64,000 nt of DNA, from contig NZ_CP058648.1 of NCBI RefSeq assembly GCF_018141405.1, forward strand, positions 77,001 through 141,000. The letters are read 5' to 3'. How positions within the stretch are numbered: position 1 is the first letter of the stretch; each line of letters starts with the position of its first letter. Origin of the DNA: Serpentinicella alkaliphila (GTDB lineage: Bacteria; Bacillota; Clostridia; Peptostreptococcales; Natronincolaceae). The position numbers and the translations under genes were made by a program. This document shows, piece by piece, positions 30,684 through 39,475 of this stretch. The notes below the pieces were generated by a model. It ran no database searches, was not told where the DNA came from, and was given only the letters and a program-made list of their open reading frames with translations.

Positions 30684-30882
30684 AATTATCATCCTTTCAG
30701 ACATTACTATTTCTATTCTATATTTATTTAGATTTTTATTCAACTTTTTAAAAATTTTCCAAAAAATTTATATTTATAAGGATTTTTAATACTTACTCCT
30801 CATAAGTTATTATAGGTGCTTTTTATTTAATAATACGAACTTATTATATATTTATAACAATTTTTGAAAGGAATGATAACAA

Positions 30883-31593
30883 ATGACCATAAATTTCAAT
30901 GATCCTTTGGCCATTGCAAAATTTATACGATCTTCTCCTAAAACTACCCCTGTTAAAGTATATATTAATGGGTCTATAAAAAATATAACAGATAATAATA
31001 TAAGGGTGTTTGGGTCAGCTAATTTTTGGATTTTATTCGGGGAATATAAACATATTTCCGTTGTCTTAGAAGATAATAAGGAAACAATTATTGATTATCA
31101 TATGGAATATGACAGACGGAATTCAGCAATCCCTCTTTTAAATATATTAAACTTAGAAGCCCGGATAGAACCTGGAGCTATTATTAGAGAAGGTGTAACT
31201 ATTGAAAAAAATGCTGTAATAATGATGGGGGCAGTAATCAACATTGGTTCATCAATAGGAGAAAACTCAATGATTGATATGAACTGTGTTATAGGTGCTA
31301 GGGGAACTATTGGGAAAAATGTTCATGTTGGTGCCGGGTCCATTATTGCTGGAGTTTTAGAACCACCTAGTAGTGTTCCAGTTGTAATAGAGGATGATGT
31401 ATTTATTGGAGCTAATGTTGTTGTACTAGAAGGGGTAACTATAGGAAAAGGATCTGTAATAGCAGCCGGTTCCATAGTGACTAAAGATGTTCCACCGAAC
31501 ACAGTCGTAGCAGGGGTTCCGGCTAAAGTAATTAAAAATAAAGACTCGAAAACTTGTGAAAAAGTTAAAATGCTAGAAGATCTTCGTAAGTAA
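30883..31593 (+). CDS. dapH: Tetrahydrodipicolinate N-acetyltransferase
   Basis: Acetylates tetrahydrodipicolinate in the acetylase branch of lysine and diaminopimelate synthesis. The 236-residue protein has an N-terminal DapH domain (ATG at 30883) and then a left-handed beta-helix of hexapeptide repeats: [40 protein letters not shown] and [21 protein letters not shown] typical acetyltransferase tail, [11 protein letters not shown], follows. It is monocistronic and divergent from the M20 amidohydrolase. Confidence 0.93.
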   Translation: MTINFNDPLAIAKFIRSSPKTTPVKVYINGSIKNITDNNIRVFGSANFWILFGEYKHISVVLEDNKETIIDYHMEYDRRNSAIPLLNILNLEARIEPGAIIREGVTIEKNAVIMMGAVINIGSSIGENSMIDMNCVIGARGTIGKNVHVGAGSIIAGVLEPPSSVPVVIEDDVFIGANVVVLEGVTIGKGSVIAAGSIVTKDVPPNTVVAGVPAKVIKNKDSKTCEKVKMLEDLRK

Positions 31594-31604
31594 TGTATAA
31601 CTAT

Positions 31605-31634
31605 AAAAGCTGCCAATCAAGGCAGCTTTTAATA
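31605..31634. terminator. Bidirectional terminator
   Basis: A perfect 10-bp stem AAAAGCTGCC / GGCAGCTTTT with a six-base loop lies between the converging dapH and hpt genes. Confidence 0.85.
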
Positions 31635-31649
31635 TTTAAATAATATTTC

Positions 31650-32192
31650 TTATTCTCTATCTTTGTCAGTAACAACAAATACATATGGTATATTTCTATA
31701 ATAGTCCCCATAGTTTAAACCGTATCCAACAACAAATTTATCTGGTATTGTAAAACCAATATAAGTTGGTACTAACTCAACTTGTCTTCTATCAGGCTTA
31801 TCTAAAAGCACACAGCAATTAACACTTCTAGGATTTTTGCGTTCAAGATGCTCTTTTACAAACTTCATTGTTAATCCAGAATCTGTTATGTCATCAACAA
31901 TTAAAATATCATACTCCGTTAAATCTTCATCTAAATCCGTTACTATTTCAACATTACCACTGGTTTCTTCAGAATGACCGTAGCTTGAAGTAGTCATAAA
32001 ATTTATTTTAACAGGTATTTTGATTTCCCTAACTAAATCAGCAGTGAAAATAAAACTTCCCTTTAGTAAAGAAACAATATATAGTTTTTTTCCCTCATAC
32101 TTCTCAGTAATTTCTTTACCTAATTCTGATAATCTTTGCTTTATTGCTTCCTCAGAACAAAGTACTTCCCAAACTTTTTTTTCTATATCCAT
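31650..32192 (-). CDS. hpt: Hypoxanthine phosphoribosyltransferase
   Basis: Salvages hypoxanthine and guanine to IMP and GMP with PRPP. The 180-residue protein has the PRPP-binding motif DILIVDDITDSGLTM near residue 95, the N-terminal IVSLLKGSFIFTADLVR and the substrate motif DKFVVGYGLNYGD. The ATG follows TTGGAGG. It is monocistronic here, without the tilS/ftsH neighbours often seen in Firmicutes. Confidence 0.95.
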   Translation of the reverse strand: MDIEKKVWEVLCSEEAIKQRLSELGKEITEKYEGKKLYIVSLLKGSFIFTADLVREIKIPVKINFMTTSSYGHSEETSGNVEIVTDLDEDLTEYDILIVDDITDSGLTMKFVKEHLERKNPRSVNCCVLLDKPDRRQVELVPTYIGFTIPDKFVVGYGLNYGDYYRNIPYVFVVTDKDRE

Positions 32193-32255
32193 GATGAGCC
32201 TCCAATTATAAAATATATAAGTATAATTCTAAATTATATATGAAAACTTGTCAAT

Positions 32256-32408
32256 TTAATTAGAATTGTTATTTCTTCTATTATTCTGCATTAGTATTCC
32301 TTTTATGTCTCTTAATAACACAATAATCTTATTTAAGGAGTACTGTATTGAAATCAATATAATGAAAAGAATGACGATTACTACAATCAGATTATTACTA
32401 TTTGCCAC
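32256..32408 (-). CDS. Small single-span membrane protein
   Basis: A 50-codon frame beginning at a GTG with GGAGAG 6 bases upstream. The first half is one hydrophobic segment (NLIVVIVILFIILISIQYSL) and the second half is basic and Asn-rich. No family is recognised. It lies between the MASE3 histidine kinase and hpt on the same strand, 13 bases after the kinase gene, so it may be co-transcribed with the kinase. Confidence 0.5.
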   Translation of the reverse strand: MANSNNLIVVIVILFIILISIQYSLNKIIVLLRDIKGILMQNNRRNNNSN

Positions 32409-32421
32409 TATAATCTCTCCT

Positions 32422-34395
32422 TTAGTTATTATTTGAATATATGTCTGAAAACTCTATATTAATACGTTCAATATTTGTATTATTAGTAATAGCAATTTCT
32501 TCAAAAACAGCTTCACTTTGAACTTGGTTTTCCATCGGCAGCCTTATAGAGAAAATACTTCCTACTCCTACTTGACTATCAACAGTAATAGTTCCTTTAT
32601 GCTCTTCAACTATAGATTTAACTAATGAAAGCCCTATACCACTACCTAAATGCTGTCTGTGTAGAGGTGTATCTAACTGCCTAAACCTATTAAATATAGT
32701 GTCTTTTACATCTTTAGGTATACCAATTCCGGTATCTTCTATTGTAATAACTATATCCTCTACTTCTTCATAAATGTTTAAGATAATTTTTCCACCTTTT
32801 GGTGTAAACTTAACTGCATTTGAAATTAAGTTAAGCACTACTCTTTCCATTAAATCTGCGTCACATTTAATGACTCTTTCTTCTGTAGATGTGTCAAAAG
32901 TTAATTCAATTCCTTTACTTTCAACATAACTGGCTACTGATAGAGTAACATTTTCTACTACATCAATAATATTATAGTTTTTATAATTCATTATTAATGA
33001 CCTATCTTCTAATTTTGTCATATCAATCAAGTTATTAATTAGTTTTAATAATCTATAGGAATTTTGTTTAATCATATGTATATACTTTCTAAGTTTACTA
33101 ATATCTAAACTGCCATATTCTTGGCCATTCGTATTCATTAACTGACTTACACCTAGGATAATATTTAAAGGTGTTCTAAGATCATGGGCTATATTTGATA
33201 TAAATTCTGTCTTCATTTTATCATAAAGTTTACTTTGCTCTAATGCCTGTCTATTTTTTTCAAGTTCTTGAGCCCTCACTCTTTCATTTATATCCCTAAT
33301 AATTATTAGTATAGCCATCTCACCATCAAATTCTATTAAAGTTGTAACAACCTCTATAGAAAGTTCAACATTGTTTACAAGTATTTTGTTTAATTCAACT
33401 GTATCACTGTAATTGTCATCTAAGTTATCGAGCTTTTTAAAAACTTCTAGTAGTTCAGTCGGAACATATTTATATATATCACTAGTACCCACATATGAAT
33501 CCGTTGGTATCCTAAGAATTTCTCTAAAGCTTTGGTTTTCATAAACAATATTTCTTCCATTATAAATAACTATACCATCTGGTGAAGCCTCTATTAGCTT
33601 CCTATATTTAGTCTCACTTTTTTTTAATTTAGTATATGGTATTTTAAGGCCTTTTTGAACAATTGCCTTATATAAATAGTAAAATGATAGGAGTTTAAAA
33701 ATATTACCTAAAACAAAACATGTATTATACAACCCTAAATAAAATATTATAAGAAATTCAGATATTAAAGTTAGTATAATGCTTAGTTTAATATAGGAAT
33801 ATGTTGTATTATCAATTAAAGGCTTTATTTTTATTAGTTTTATTAATGATATAAACAGTATTAGAATTGCAATTGTTTCAACTCCAATCCTAAAAGAGTA
33901 CAAATTTTTTGAATCAATAGTATGAGAAAAAATACCCATCACATAAACCGACCAAATTATTAATGAGGTTATAGCTAAATAGGTTATTACAATATATTTT
34001 AGTTTGTTATTAAATTTTTTATTAATTAAAAAACAAGCAATTAAAATAGAGATGCTTTCCATCAGTCTATAAGCAACCCAAAATACCATTGTCATTTCAA
34101 TACTTTCTTTAGGTAAAATATTTACCCCTTCAAAGGTAATCATATGTAAAAAATCTAAAATTCCAATAAAGCCAAAGGCAATGCCCAAAAATATTATATA
34201 AAATTTAGAATTTAGTTTGTATGTATTAATCGAAAGTATAAGCATATTAAATGCTATCATAATACAAATAAATTCGATTAAAGTATGAAAAAAAACGTGG
34301 TTCATACGGCTTAAAAAATACATAATACTTGAGAATACTAACAGTAAAAATAGATTTTTAACACTTAATTCATCCTTTAATAAGTTTGATGACAA
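32422..34395 (-). CDS. MASE3-PAS sensor histidine kinase
   Basis: A membrane sensor kinase of about 657 residues. Residues 1 to about 255 form a multi-helix MASE3 sensor (starting near FFHTLIEFICIMIAFNM). A PAS domain follows from about 270 to 375 (KLIEASPDGIVIYNG). The HisKA domain has its phospho-acceptor His near residue 403 in FISNIAHDLRTPLN, and the ATPase domain has NLISNAVKFTPKGG, DTGIGIP and GSGIGLSLVKS. The frame begins at an ATG (34410), but the GGGGGG stretch is spaced for the TTG at 34395. No response regulator is adjacent, so its partner and ligand are unknown. Confidence 0.88.
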   Translation of the reverse strand: MSSNLLKDELSVKNLFLLLVFSSIMYFLSRMNHVFFHTLIEFICIMIAFNMLILSINTYKLNSKFYIIFLGIAFGFIGILDFLHMITFEGVNILPKESIEMTMVFWVAYRLMESISILIACFLINKKFNNKLKYIVITYLAITSLIIWSVYVMGIFSHTIDSKNLYSFRIGVETIAILILFISLIKLIKIKPLIDNTTYSYIKLSIILTLISEFLIIFYLGLYNTCFVLGNIFKLLSFYYLYKAIVQKGLKIPYTKLKKSETKYRKLIEASPDGIVIYNGRNIVYENQSFREILRIPTDSYVGTSDIYKYVPTELLEVFKKLDNLDDNYSDTVELNKILVNNVELSIEVVTTLIEFDGEMAILIIIRDINERVRAQELEKNRQALEQSKLYDKMKTEFISNIAHDLRTPLNIILGVSQLMNTNGQEYGSLDISKLRKYIHMIKQNSYRLLKLINNLIDMTKLEDRSLIMNYKNYNIIDVVENVTLSVASYVESKGIELTFDTSTEERVIKCDADLMERVVLNLISNAVKFTPKGGKIILNIYEEVEDIVITIEDTGIGIPKDVKDTIFNRFRQLDTPLHRQHLGSGIGLSLVKSIVEEHKGTITVDSQVGVGSIFSIRLPMENQVQSEAVFEEIAITNNTNIERINIEFSDIYSNNN

Positions 34396-34604
34396 AGTGA
34401 TGCCCCCCATAGGTTACCATTTTACATATAAAAAAGAATTCTATATTTTTAACTAATTTCCTCTTTTTAACAAATAAAAATATACTAACTCCTAGTATTA
34501 ATCTTTCTATCTACTATGTTCAATCTTTAACATTTTCACTTTTACACAAGTATACTTCATGGAATTTATTTTAGAATCATATATTTCTACTAGGGGGTGG
34601 TTCT

Positions 34605-34772
34605 GTGGATAATGAACAAAATCATATAAACGATAAATTTATATCCGAAGACTTAAAGGAATGTTTAAATGATAATTTAGATAAACATAATTACTCCAAA
34701 GAAGAAATTAACAATATGAATGATAAAGAATTATTTAATCTTTGGAGAAATATGCTTTTTACAAAAAAGTAA
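34605..34772 (+). CDS. Small hypothetical acidic protein
   Basis: A 55-residue frame starting at a GTG with AGGGGGTGG about 5 bases upstream and ending directly at a terminator hairpin. It is rich in Asn, Asp, Lys and Glu, contains the helix-like SKEEINNMNDKELFNLWRNM, and has no hydrophobic segment. I recognise no family. The ribosome site and terminator on both sides support a real short gene, which is read divergently from the MASE3 kinase. Confidence 0.55.
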   Translation: MDNEQNHINDKFISEDLKECLNDNLDKHNYSKEEINNMNDKELFNLWRNMLFTKK

Positions 34773-34795
34773 AAGGATAGCTTAGCTATCCTTTT
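34771..34795 (+). terminator. Terminator
   Basis: An AAAAGGATAG / CTATCCTTTT stem with a five-base loop begins inside the stop codon region of the small gene at 34605-34772. A short T-run is part of the stem's 3' arm. Confidence 0.7.
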
Positions 34796-34902
34796 AGACC
34801 ATTCTAAAGTAATTCTGCCTCTATAACAAAAAACCATCCCTTTTGAGTGTAAAGCAATATACACATCAAAAAGCATGATTTTATATTTTTCAATATGCCT
34901 AA

Positions 34903-35553
34903 TTATTTATTAATACTATTATTTCCTTCTTCTACTCTTTCCATTTTAGATATGGAAACTTCATAAGCTACCTTATCTATTACTTTACCATCAGCAAATT
35001 TCTTTTGGTATTGTCTACTCTGAATACGTCCCCAGGTTCTAATCTGGTCTCCTACCTGAAGCTTTGAAGAAAATCTAGCATTTCTTCCCCATGCTATACA
35101 TGGTATATAATCTGATTTGTTATATGGTCTATTTACTGCGACCAATAAATCTGTAATTTCTCTTCCAAATGGAGTCTCCCTATAGCCTGGCTGTTTACAT
35201 ACGTAACCTTCTAACATAATTTGATTAGGGTTTTTCACCTGTTGTAAATTATCAATTGCTTCTATTTCTCTTACAAATATAGTTAAAATTAATCTATTAT
35301 TTCCATCTACAAATTTGTTATAGGAACGCAATTGACCTTCTACCTTTACAGTATCTCCCTCTTTTAAATTAATATCAACTAAAAGCCTTTCAGATATGGT
35401 TAAAGGTAATGTATCACTTATATTACTTAATCTAGGGATCATTATATTATAGCTATAAAATCCCTCTCCATAAATTTCGTGACTAAATTCCTTTTCACCT
35501 ATTATCTTACCTAAAAGTGTTACAACATTGTTTTCAATAACATTATCTGGCAT
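34903..35553 (-). CDS. SSB-like protein with two OB-folds
   Basis: A 216-residue single-stranded-DNA-binding-type protein. Two OB-fold halves are visible: residues about 8-100 (VVTLLGKIIGEKEFSHE, then LLVDINLKEGDTVKVEGQLR) and about 108-205 (IMLEGYVCKQPGYRETPFGR, then YIPCIAWGRNARFSSKLQVG and GDQIRTWGRIQSR). The second half is close to canonical bacterial SSB, while the first is divergent. There is no acidic DDDIPF-type tail, so it may not recruit replication proteins as normal SSB does. Its ribosome site (AAGGGGG) is rather far from the ATG. It follows the MurE-like gene's region on the same strand. Confidence 0.75.
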   Translation of the reverse strand: MPDNVIENNVVTLLGKIIGEKEFSHEIYGEGFYSYNIMIPRLSNISDTLPLTISERLLVDINLKEGDTVKVEGQLRSYNKFVDGNNRLILTIFVREIEAIDNLQQVKNPNQIMLEGYVCKQPGYRETPFGREITDLLVAVNRPYNKSDYIPCIAWGRNARFSSKLQVGDQIRTWGRIQSRQYQKKFADGKVIDKVAYEVSISKMERVEEGNNSINK

Positions 35554-35684
35554 AAAGCCAACGCCCCCTTCTATTCTTATGTTTATATTTATTGATAGTA
35601 CTTAAGGACCAACTTTTATATTTCCTACTAGTACAATCTATAAAAATATTTATTCATTCAAGGAGCTAAATATGTCATTTATTT

Positions 35685-37190
35685 TCATGTTAGGTAATTA
35701 TTTATTTCACCTCCAATTTGTTCTTTACTATGATGGAAATTTAATTGATTATTGGTGTTTATTAAGGATAGGGCAAACTTTGTGCCCATATCCATACCCT
35801 GTGCACCTAACAACAATATTAAATCCCCTTCTTCAACATAATCTATTACCTTTTCTATCGCTTCATATAGCTTATCATGATACTCATAAACTATATTATT
35901 ATCATTAAAAACCTTTATAAATCGATTTAATTCTGAGCTACTCACAGTATCTTTTTTTGTTACACAATCCTTACTTGATGTAATTAATATATTTTTTATA
36001 TTCAAAATACCTGCCCAATTACATATAACTTCGGCATTTTCGATATTGATATCTTCACCCCTATTTCCCCTTATCGCATTAACAATATGTAAATTTTTGA
36101 ATTGCATATTTTGTACTGTATTAAATACTGTATCGTAGCTTGAAGGGTTATGACATGTATCATCAATAATGACAAAATCCTTATTATATACTATTTCCAT
36201 CCTTCTAAATATTTTTATAGCGATTTTTAAGCTTTGTGAAATATTCTCAATAGGGATGTCCAATAATAAACAACATGTAATTGCTGCTAATAAATTGTAC
36301 ATATTATGTTTCCCTAATAAATTAGTAGCTATTGGATACTCAAAGGGCTCAATCTCTAATCCTGAAAGAGTAGTTAGTCCCCTTTGCAAACAGTATGTAA
36401 ATGCAACATTATAATCTACATCGAAACTTGATGCAGTAATAGTTGATTTTGAATTAAGTCCATATGTAATAACAACAATTTTATCGTTACTATCTAATAG
36501 TTTTAATCCATGTTCATCATCTAAATTAATTAAGGCTATTTTTCCACTAGGTAGCTGATCAAATAATTTCTTTTTACTTGAAATGTAGTTCTCCATTGTC
36601 TTATGATGATTCAAATGGTCCACATCTATATTAGTATGGACAGCAATATCAAACTGAATACCACATGCTCTATAGCTCTCTAAGGCATGAGAAGACACTT
36701 CCATTACTACTACTTGTACATTTTCTTTTACCATTAAATCCATATAGTAGCAAATATCTTCTGCGTCAGGTGTAGTAAGTTTAGTATCAAAAGTTTTGTC
36801 ATTAATTTTAATGTATAGGGTGCCTATTAAGCCTACAGAAATTCCCTGACTTCTTAAAACATTATATATAAGGTGAGTTGTTGTTGTTTTACCGTTCGTA
36901 CCGGTAACACCTACTACTTTCATTTTCTCTGATGGAAAACCATAGAATTCATGACAAACCTCAGATAAAAATTTTCTTGTATTATCAACTTTTTTAATAA
37001 TCACCTTATCATGTTTTACTAATTCTACCTCTCTGTCAGTATAAATAATAGCGGCACCCTTCTCTATTGCCTCGTTAATAAAAAAATGCCCATCGGTTTT
37101 TTCACCTTTACAAGCAAAAAAAGCAAAACCTTCCTCTACTTTTCTTGAGTCACAAGTTACACCTTTTATTTGTACTCCGTCAATGAACAT
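35685..37190 (-). CDS. MurE-like Mur ligase, divergent paralogue
   Basis: A 501-residue ATP-dependent amide ligase of the Mur family, most like UDP-MurNAc-tripeptide synthetase. The N-terminal domain contains GVTCDSRKVEEGFAFFA, the P-loop is GVTGTNGKTTTTHL near residue 95, and TTPDAEDI, MEVSSHAL and HTNIDVDHLNHH follow as in MurE. The C-terminal domain is unusual: the expected DYAHTP is IDDTCHNPSS and the amino-acid-selecting DNPR motif is absent (ITSSKDCVT at its place). It may therefore add a different residue or act on another substrate. It lies beside pdaB, which hints at cell wall or spore cortex work. Confidence 0.78.
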   Translation of the reverse strand: MFIDGVQIKGVTCDSRKVEEGFAFFACKGEKTDGHFFINEAIEKGAAIIYTDREVELVKHDKVIIKKVDNTRKFLSEVCHEFYGFPSEKMKVVGVTGTNGKTTTTHLIYNVLRSQGISVGLIGTLYIKINDKTFDTKLTTPDAEDICYYMDLMVKENVQVVVMEVSSHALESYRACGIQFDIAVHTNIDVDHLNHHKTMENYISSKKKLFDQLPSGKIALINLDDEHGLKLLDSNDKIVVITYGLNSKSTITASSFDVDYNVAFTYCLQRGLTTLSGLEIEPFEYPIATNLLGKHNMYNLLAAITCCLLLDIPIENISQSLKIAIKIFRRMEIVYNKDFVIIDDTCHNPSSYDTVFNTVQNMQFKNLHIVNAIRGNRGEDINIENAEVICNWAGILNIKNILITSSKDCVTKKDTVSSSELNRFIKVFNDNNIVYEYHDKLYEAIEKVIDYVEEGDLILLLGAQGMDMGTKFALSLINTNNQLNFHHSKEQIGGEINNYLT

Positions 37191-37279
37191 TTTAACTCAT
37201 CTCCTCTTGTTCAATATTTCTGAACAGTTGCTTTATTTATAATTTGCTAAGGATGAGTTATTTATGTAACTTGATTGAA

Positions 37280-38047
37280 TTACTTTATTTTTTTTTGTTT
37301 ACCAGAGTGATCAATTGTATAATTATCTTTATAGATTAACTCTGAAATAGGAACAATTTCAAAGCCTTGGCCCTGTAATTGCTCAATTACCAATGGAAGA
37401 AATTCTGAAATATGCTTCGCATTATTGTGGAATAGTACAATAGACCCGTTTTTAGTATTTTTTGAAACTCGATCTACTACAGGTTTTACACCCATTTCCT
37501 TCCAATCTAGAGAATCTACGTCCCATTGAATTGTGTATATACCTAATTCCTTAGCTGTTTCTATTAAAAGGTTATTATAATCTCCAAAGGGAGGTCTAAA
37601 AACTATTGGGTGATAACCGGTAATAGCCTCAATTTTATCATTTGTTGTCTTCAATTCAGTTATTATTTGTTCTTTACTTAGTTTAGACATATGTGGATGT
37701 GTTGATGAGTGATTACCAATTTCATGTCCTTTCTCATGTATCTTTTGTACCATATCAGGATATTTATCTACCCAGAATCCTACTAGAAAGAAAGTAGATT
37801 TAACATTATACTTATCTAAAGTATCTAAAATATCATTAGTAAACTCATCACCCCAAGCAGCATCGAAGCTTATAGATACCTTTTTCTCGTTTGTATCTAC
37901 ACTATATATTGGCAGTTTTTTAGTATTAGTAAATACACTAGCTACCTCATGCTTGTAATTTGTGGCAAATACAGCTAAAGCTATAACTACTAATAATACT
38001 ATTACTACTGCATATACAGTTTTCTTAGATAATATAAAGATCTTCAA
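37280..38047 (-). CDS. pdaB: Polysaccharide deacetylase, PdaB-type sporulation protein
   Basis: A 255-residue membrane-anchored NodB-domain protein. An N-terminal hydrophobic segment (residues about 10-30) is followed by the deacetylase domain: SFDAAWGDEFT (variant of motif 1), HSSTHPHMS (metal-binding His pair), RPPFGDYN, WDVDSLDW and LFHNN. The AAWG form of motif 1 is typical of the PdaB sporulation branch, required for spore cortex maintenance in B. subtilis. The start codon is a TTG with GGGGGATT upstream. It stands next to the MurE-like ligase. Confidence 0.88.
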   Translation of the reverse strand: MKIFILSKKTVYAVVIVLLVVIALAVFATNYKHEVASVFTNTKKLPIYSVDTNEKKVSISFDAAWGDEFTNDILDTLDKYNVKSTFFLVGFWVDKYPDMVQKIHEKGHEIGNHSSTHPHMSKLSKEQIITELKTTNDKIEAITGYHPIVFRPPFGDYNNLLIETAKELGIYTIQWDVDSLDWKEMGVKPVVDRVSKNTKNGSIVLFHNNAKHISEFLPLVIEQLQGQGFEIVPISELIYKDNYTIDHSGKQKKIK

Positions 38048-38219
38048 ATCAAATCCCCCTTTTTGTCAAAATGTCCTAATAAAAATTTATTCTTTAGAAA
38101 TAAGATTATGCTTTAATTCTTATTTTTAATATTGTACAAGCCCTAGTATCTTGTTTATAAAAAATTTTGTTTTACTAATCAAACAATATACGTATATTTA
38201 GACAAGGGGGTGAAAAATT

Positions 38220-39149
38220 TTGGCTCTAAAAGATATTACAACATTTATTACAGGGTTTTGTCTTTTTATTTTAGGTATGCATCAACTTTCAACTGGATTA
38301 CATAATACTACTACTTTTCACTTTAAAAATATTATTAATAATTATAAATTAAACCCTCTTTTAGGTATCATTATAGGCGGTTTATGTACAGCCTTGTTAC
38401 AATCCAGCAGTGGTACAACGGTTATTGTAGTTGGTTTGGTTGACGCTCAAGTACTTAATCTTTATCAAGCAACCTCAATAATTATGGGAGCGAATATTGG
38501 CACTACAATCACTGGACAACTTATTGCATTGGATATTTCTAGATATTTATCATTAGTTATTATATTCGGCTTAGTGTTAATCTTTTGCTTTAGAAAAAAA
38601 TACTATTCTCTAGGAATTGCCCTAATAGGTTTTAGCCTTATATTTATAGGAATAGATAATATGAGAGTAGGAATTGAACCTTTACAAAATGTAATTAGAT
38701 TTCAAGAAATATTATCTGAACTTAGAAACTCTCCCTCTTTAGGTTTGCTTATGGGTTTTCTAACTACTGCTATTATACAGAGCAGTAGTACTGGTATAGC
38801 AATACTTCAGTCTTTATCTAGCAATAGCCTAATAACATTAAAATCTGCAATTGCCATATTAATCGGTTTAAATATTGGAACATGTGTTACTACTCTATTA
38901 TCATCAATTGCTTTAAATATTTCTGGTAAAAGAGCTGCACTTATTCACTTGCTTTTTAACCTTTTAGGGGCATTATTGATTTTTCCATTTATAAATTTAC
39001 TTTGTAATGTTGTAATGATGCTATCACCAATAAATATGTCCCAACAAATTGCTCATGCCCATACTTTATTTAATGTAATATCAACTATTATTTTCTTACC
39101 TTTTATTACCTTATTTGTAAAACTTGCCTGTAAAATAATAAAAAAATAG
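38220..39149 (+). CDS. Na/phosphate symporter family protein (NptA-type)
   Basis: A 309-residue membrane transporter with the inverted-repeat architecture of the Na/Pi cotransporter family: the twin QSSS motifs TALLQSSSGTTVIVVG near residue 58 and TAIIQSSSTGIAILQ near residue 182, each followed by an IMGANIGT or LIGLNIGT segment. It starts at a TTG with AAGGGGGTG 8 bases upstream. The C-terminal PhoU-like domain found in longer homologues is absent. It likely moves phosphate with sodium; the direction and substrate are inferred. Confidence 0.88.
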   Translation: MALKDITTFITGFCLFILGMHQLSTGLHNTTTFHFKNIINNYKLNPLLGIIIGGLCTALLQSSSGTTVIVVGLVDAQVLNLYQATSIIMGANIGTTITGQLIALDISRYLSLVIIFGLVLIFCFRKKYYSLGIALIGFSLIFIGIDNMRVGIEPLQNVIRFQEILSELRNSPSLGLLMGFLTTAIIQSSSTGIAILQSLSSNSLITLKSAIAILIGLNIGTCVTTLLSSIALNISGKRAALIHLLFNLLGALLIFPFINLLCNVVMMLSPINMSQQIAHAHTLFNVISTIIFLPFITLFVKLACKIIKK

Positions 39150-39167
39150 CAACAGGAGTTGCTATCT
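39146..39167 (+). terminator. Weak terminator after the Na/Pi symporter
   Basis: An ATAGCAAC / GTTGCTAT stem with a four-base loop overlaps the stop codon, followed by CTTAA rather than a strong T-run. Confidence 0.5.
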
Positions 39168-39267
39168 TAACAATCTATTCCTTATTTGTTTAGTTTTAAA
39201 ATTAATTCTAATAGTATTATCTAAGATATTTTTAAGACTTTGGTTATAATATAATTGAGGTGATTTT

Positions 39268-39453
39268 ATGTCTATAAGAAAGAGTCAATGGACCAACATT
39301 AATGGTCATAGGGTTGAGCTAAGTTCAAGAACCTATAAGTTTGAAGATCGACATTTTCACCGTGAAATAAAATCACAGGAAGCTCAATTACAAAATCATG
39401 ACGCTGGCTATAGAAAGAACATTAAAACACCTATGGATAACAAATTAACTTAG
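39268..39453 (+). CDS. Small hypothetical basic protein
   Basis: A 61-residue, His/Arg/Lys-rich soluble protein with GAGGTG 6 bases before the ATG. It contains ELSSRTYKFEDRHFHREIKS and no hydrophobic segment. No family is recognised. The stop codon runs into a perfect 24-base palindrome shared with the converging QueG-like gene. Confidence 0.55.
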   Translation: MSIRKSQWTNINGHRVELSSRTYKFEDRHFHREIKSQEAQLQNHDAGYRKNIKTPMDNKLT

Positions 39454-39475
39454 AGTAGGGTAATTACCCTACTCT
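39452..39475. terminator. Perfect 24-base palindrome between converging genes
   Basis: AGAGTAGGGTAA and its exact complement abut with no spacer, overlapping the stop codons of both neighbouring genes. It probably works as a bidirectional terminator, though neither side has a strong T-run. Confidence 0.55.

Noticed and set aside
34691-34876. Minus-strand 61-codon frame
   Set aside because: It overlaps a small plus-strand gene with better signals and its terminator; it has no ribosome site and the sequence looks like a shadow.
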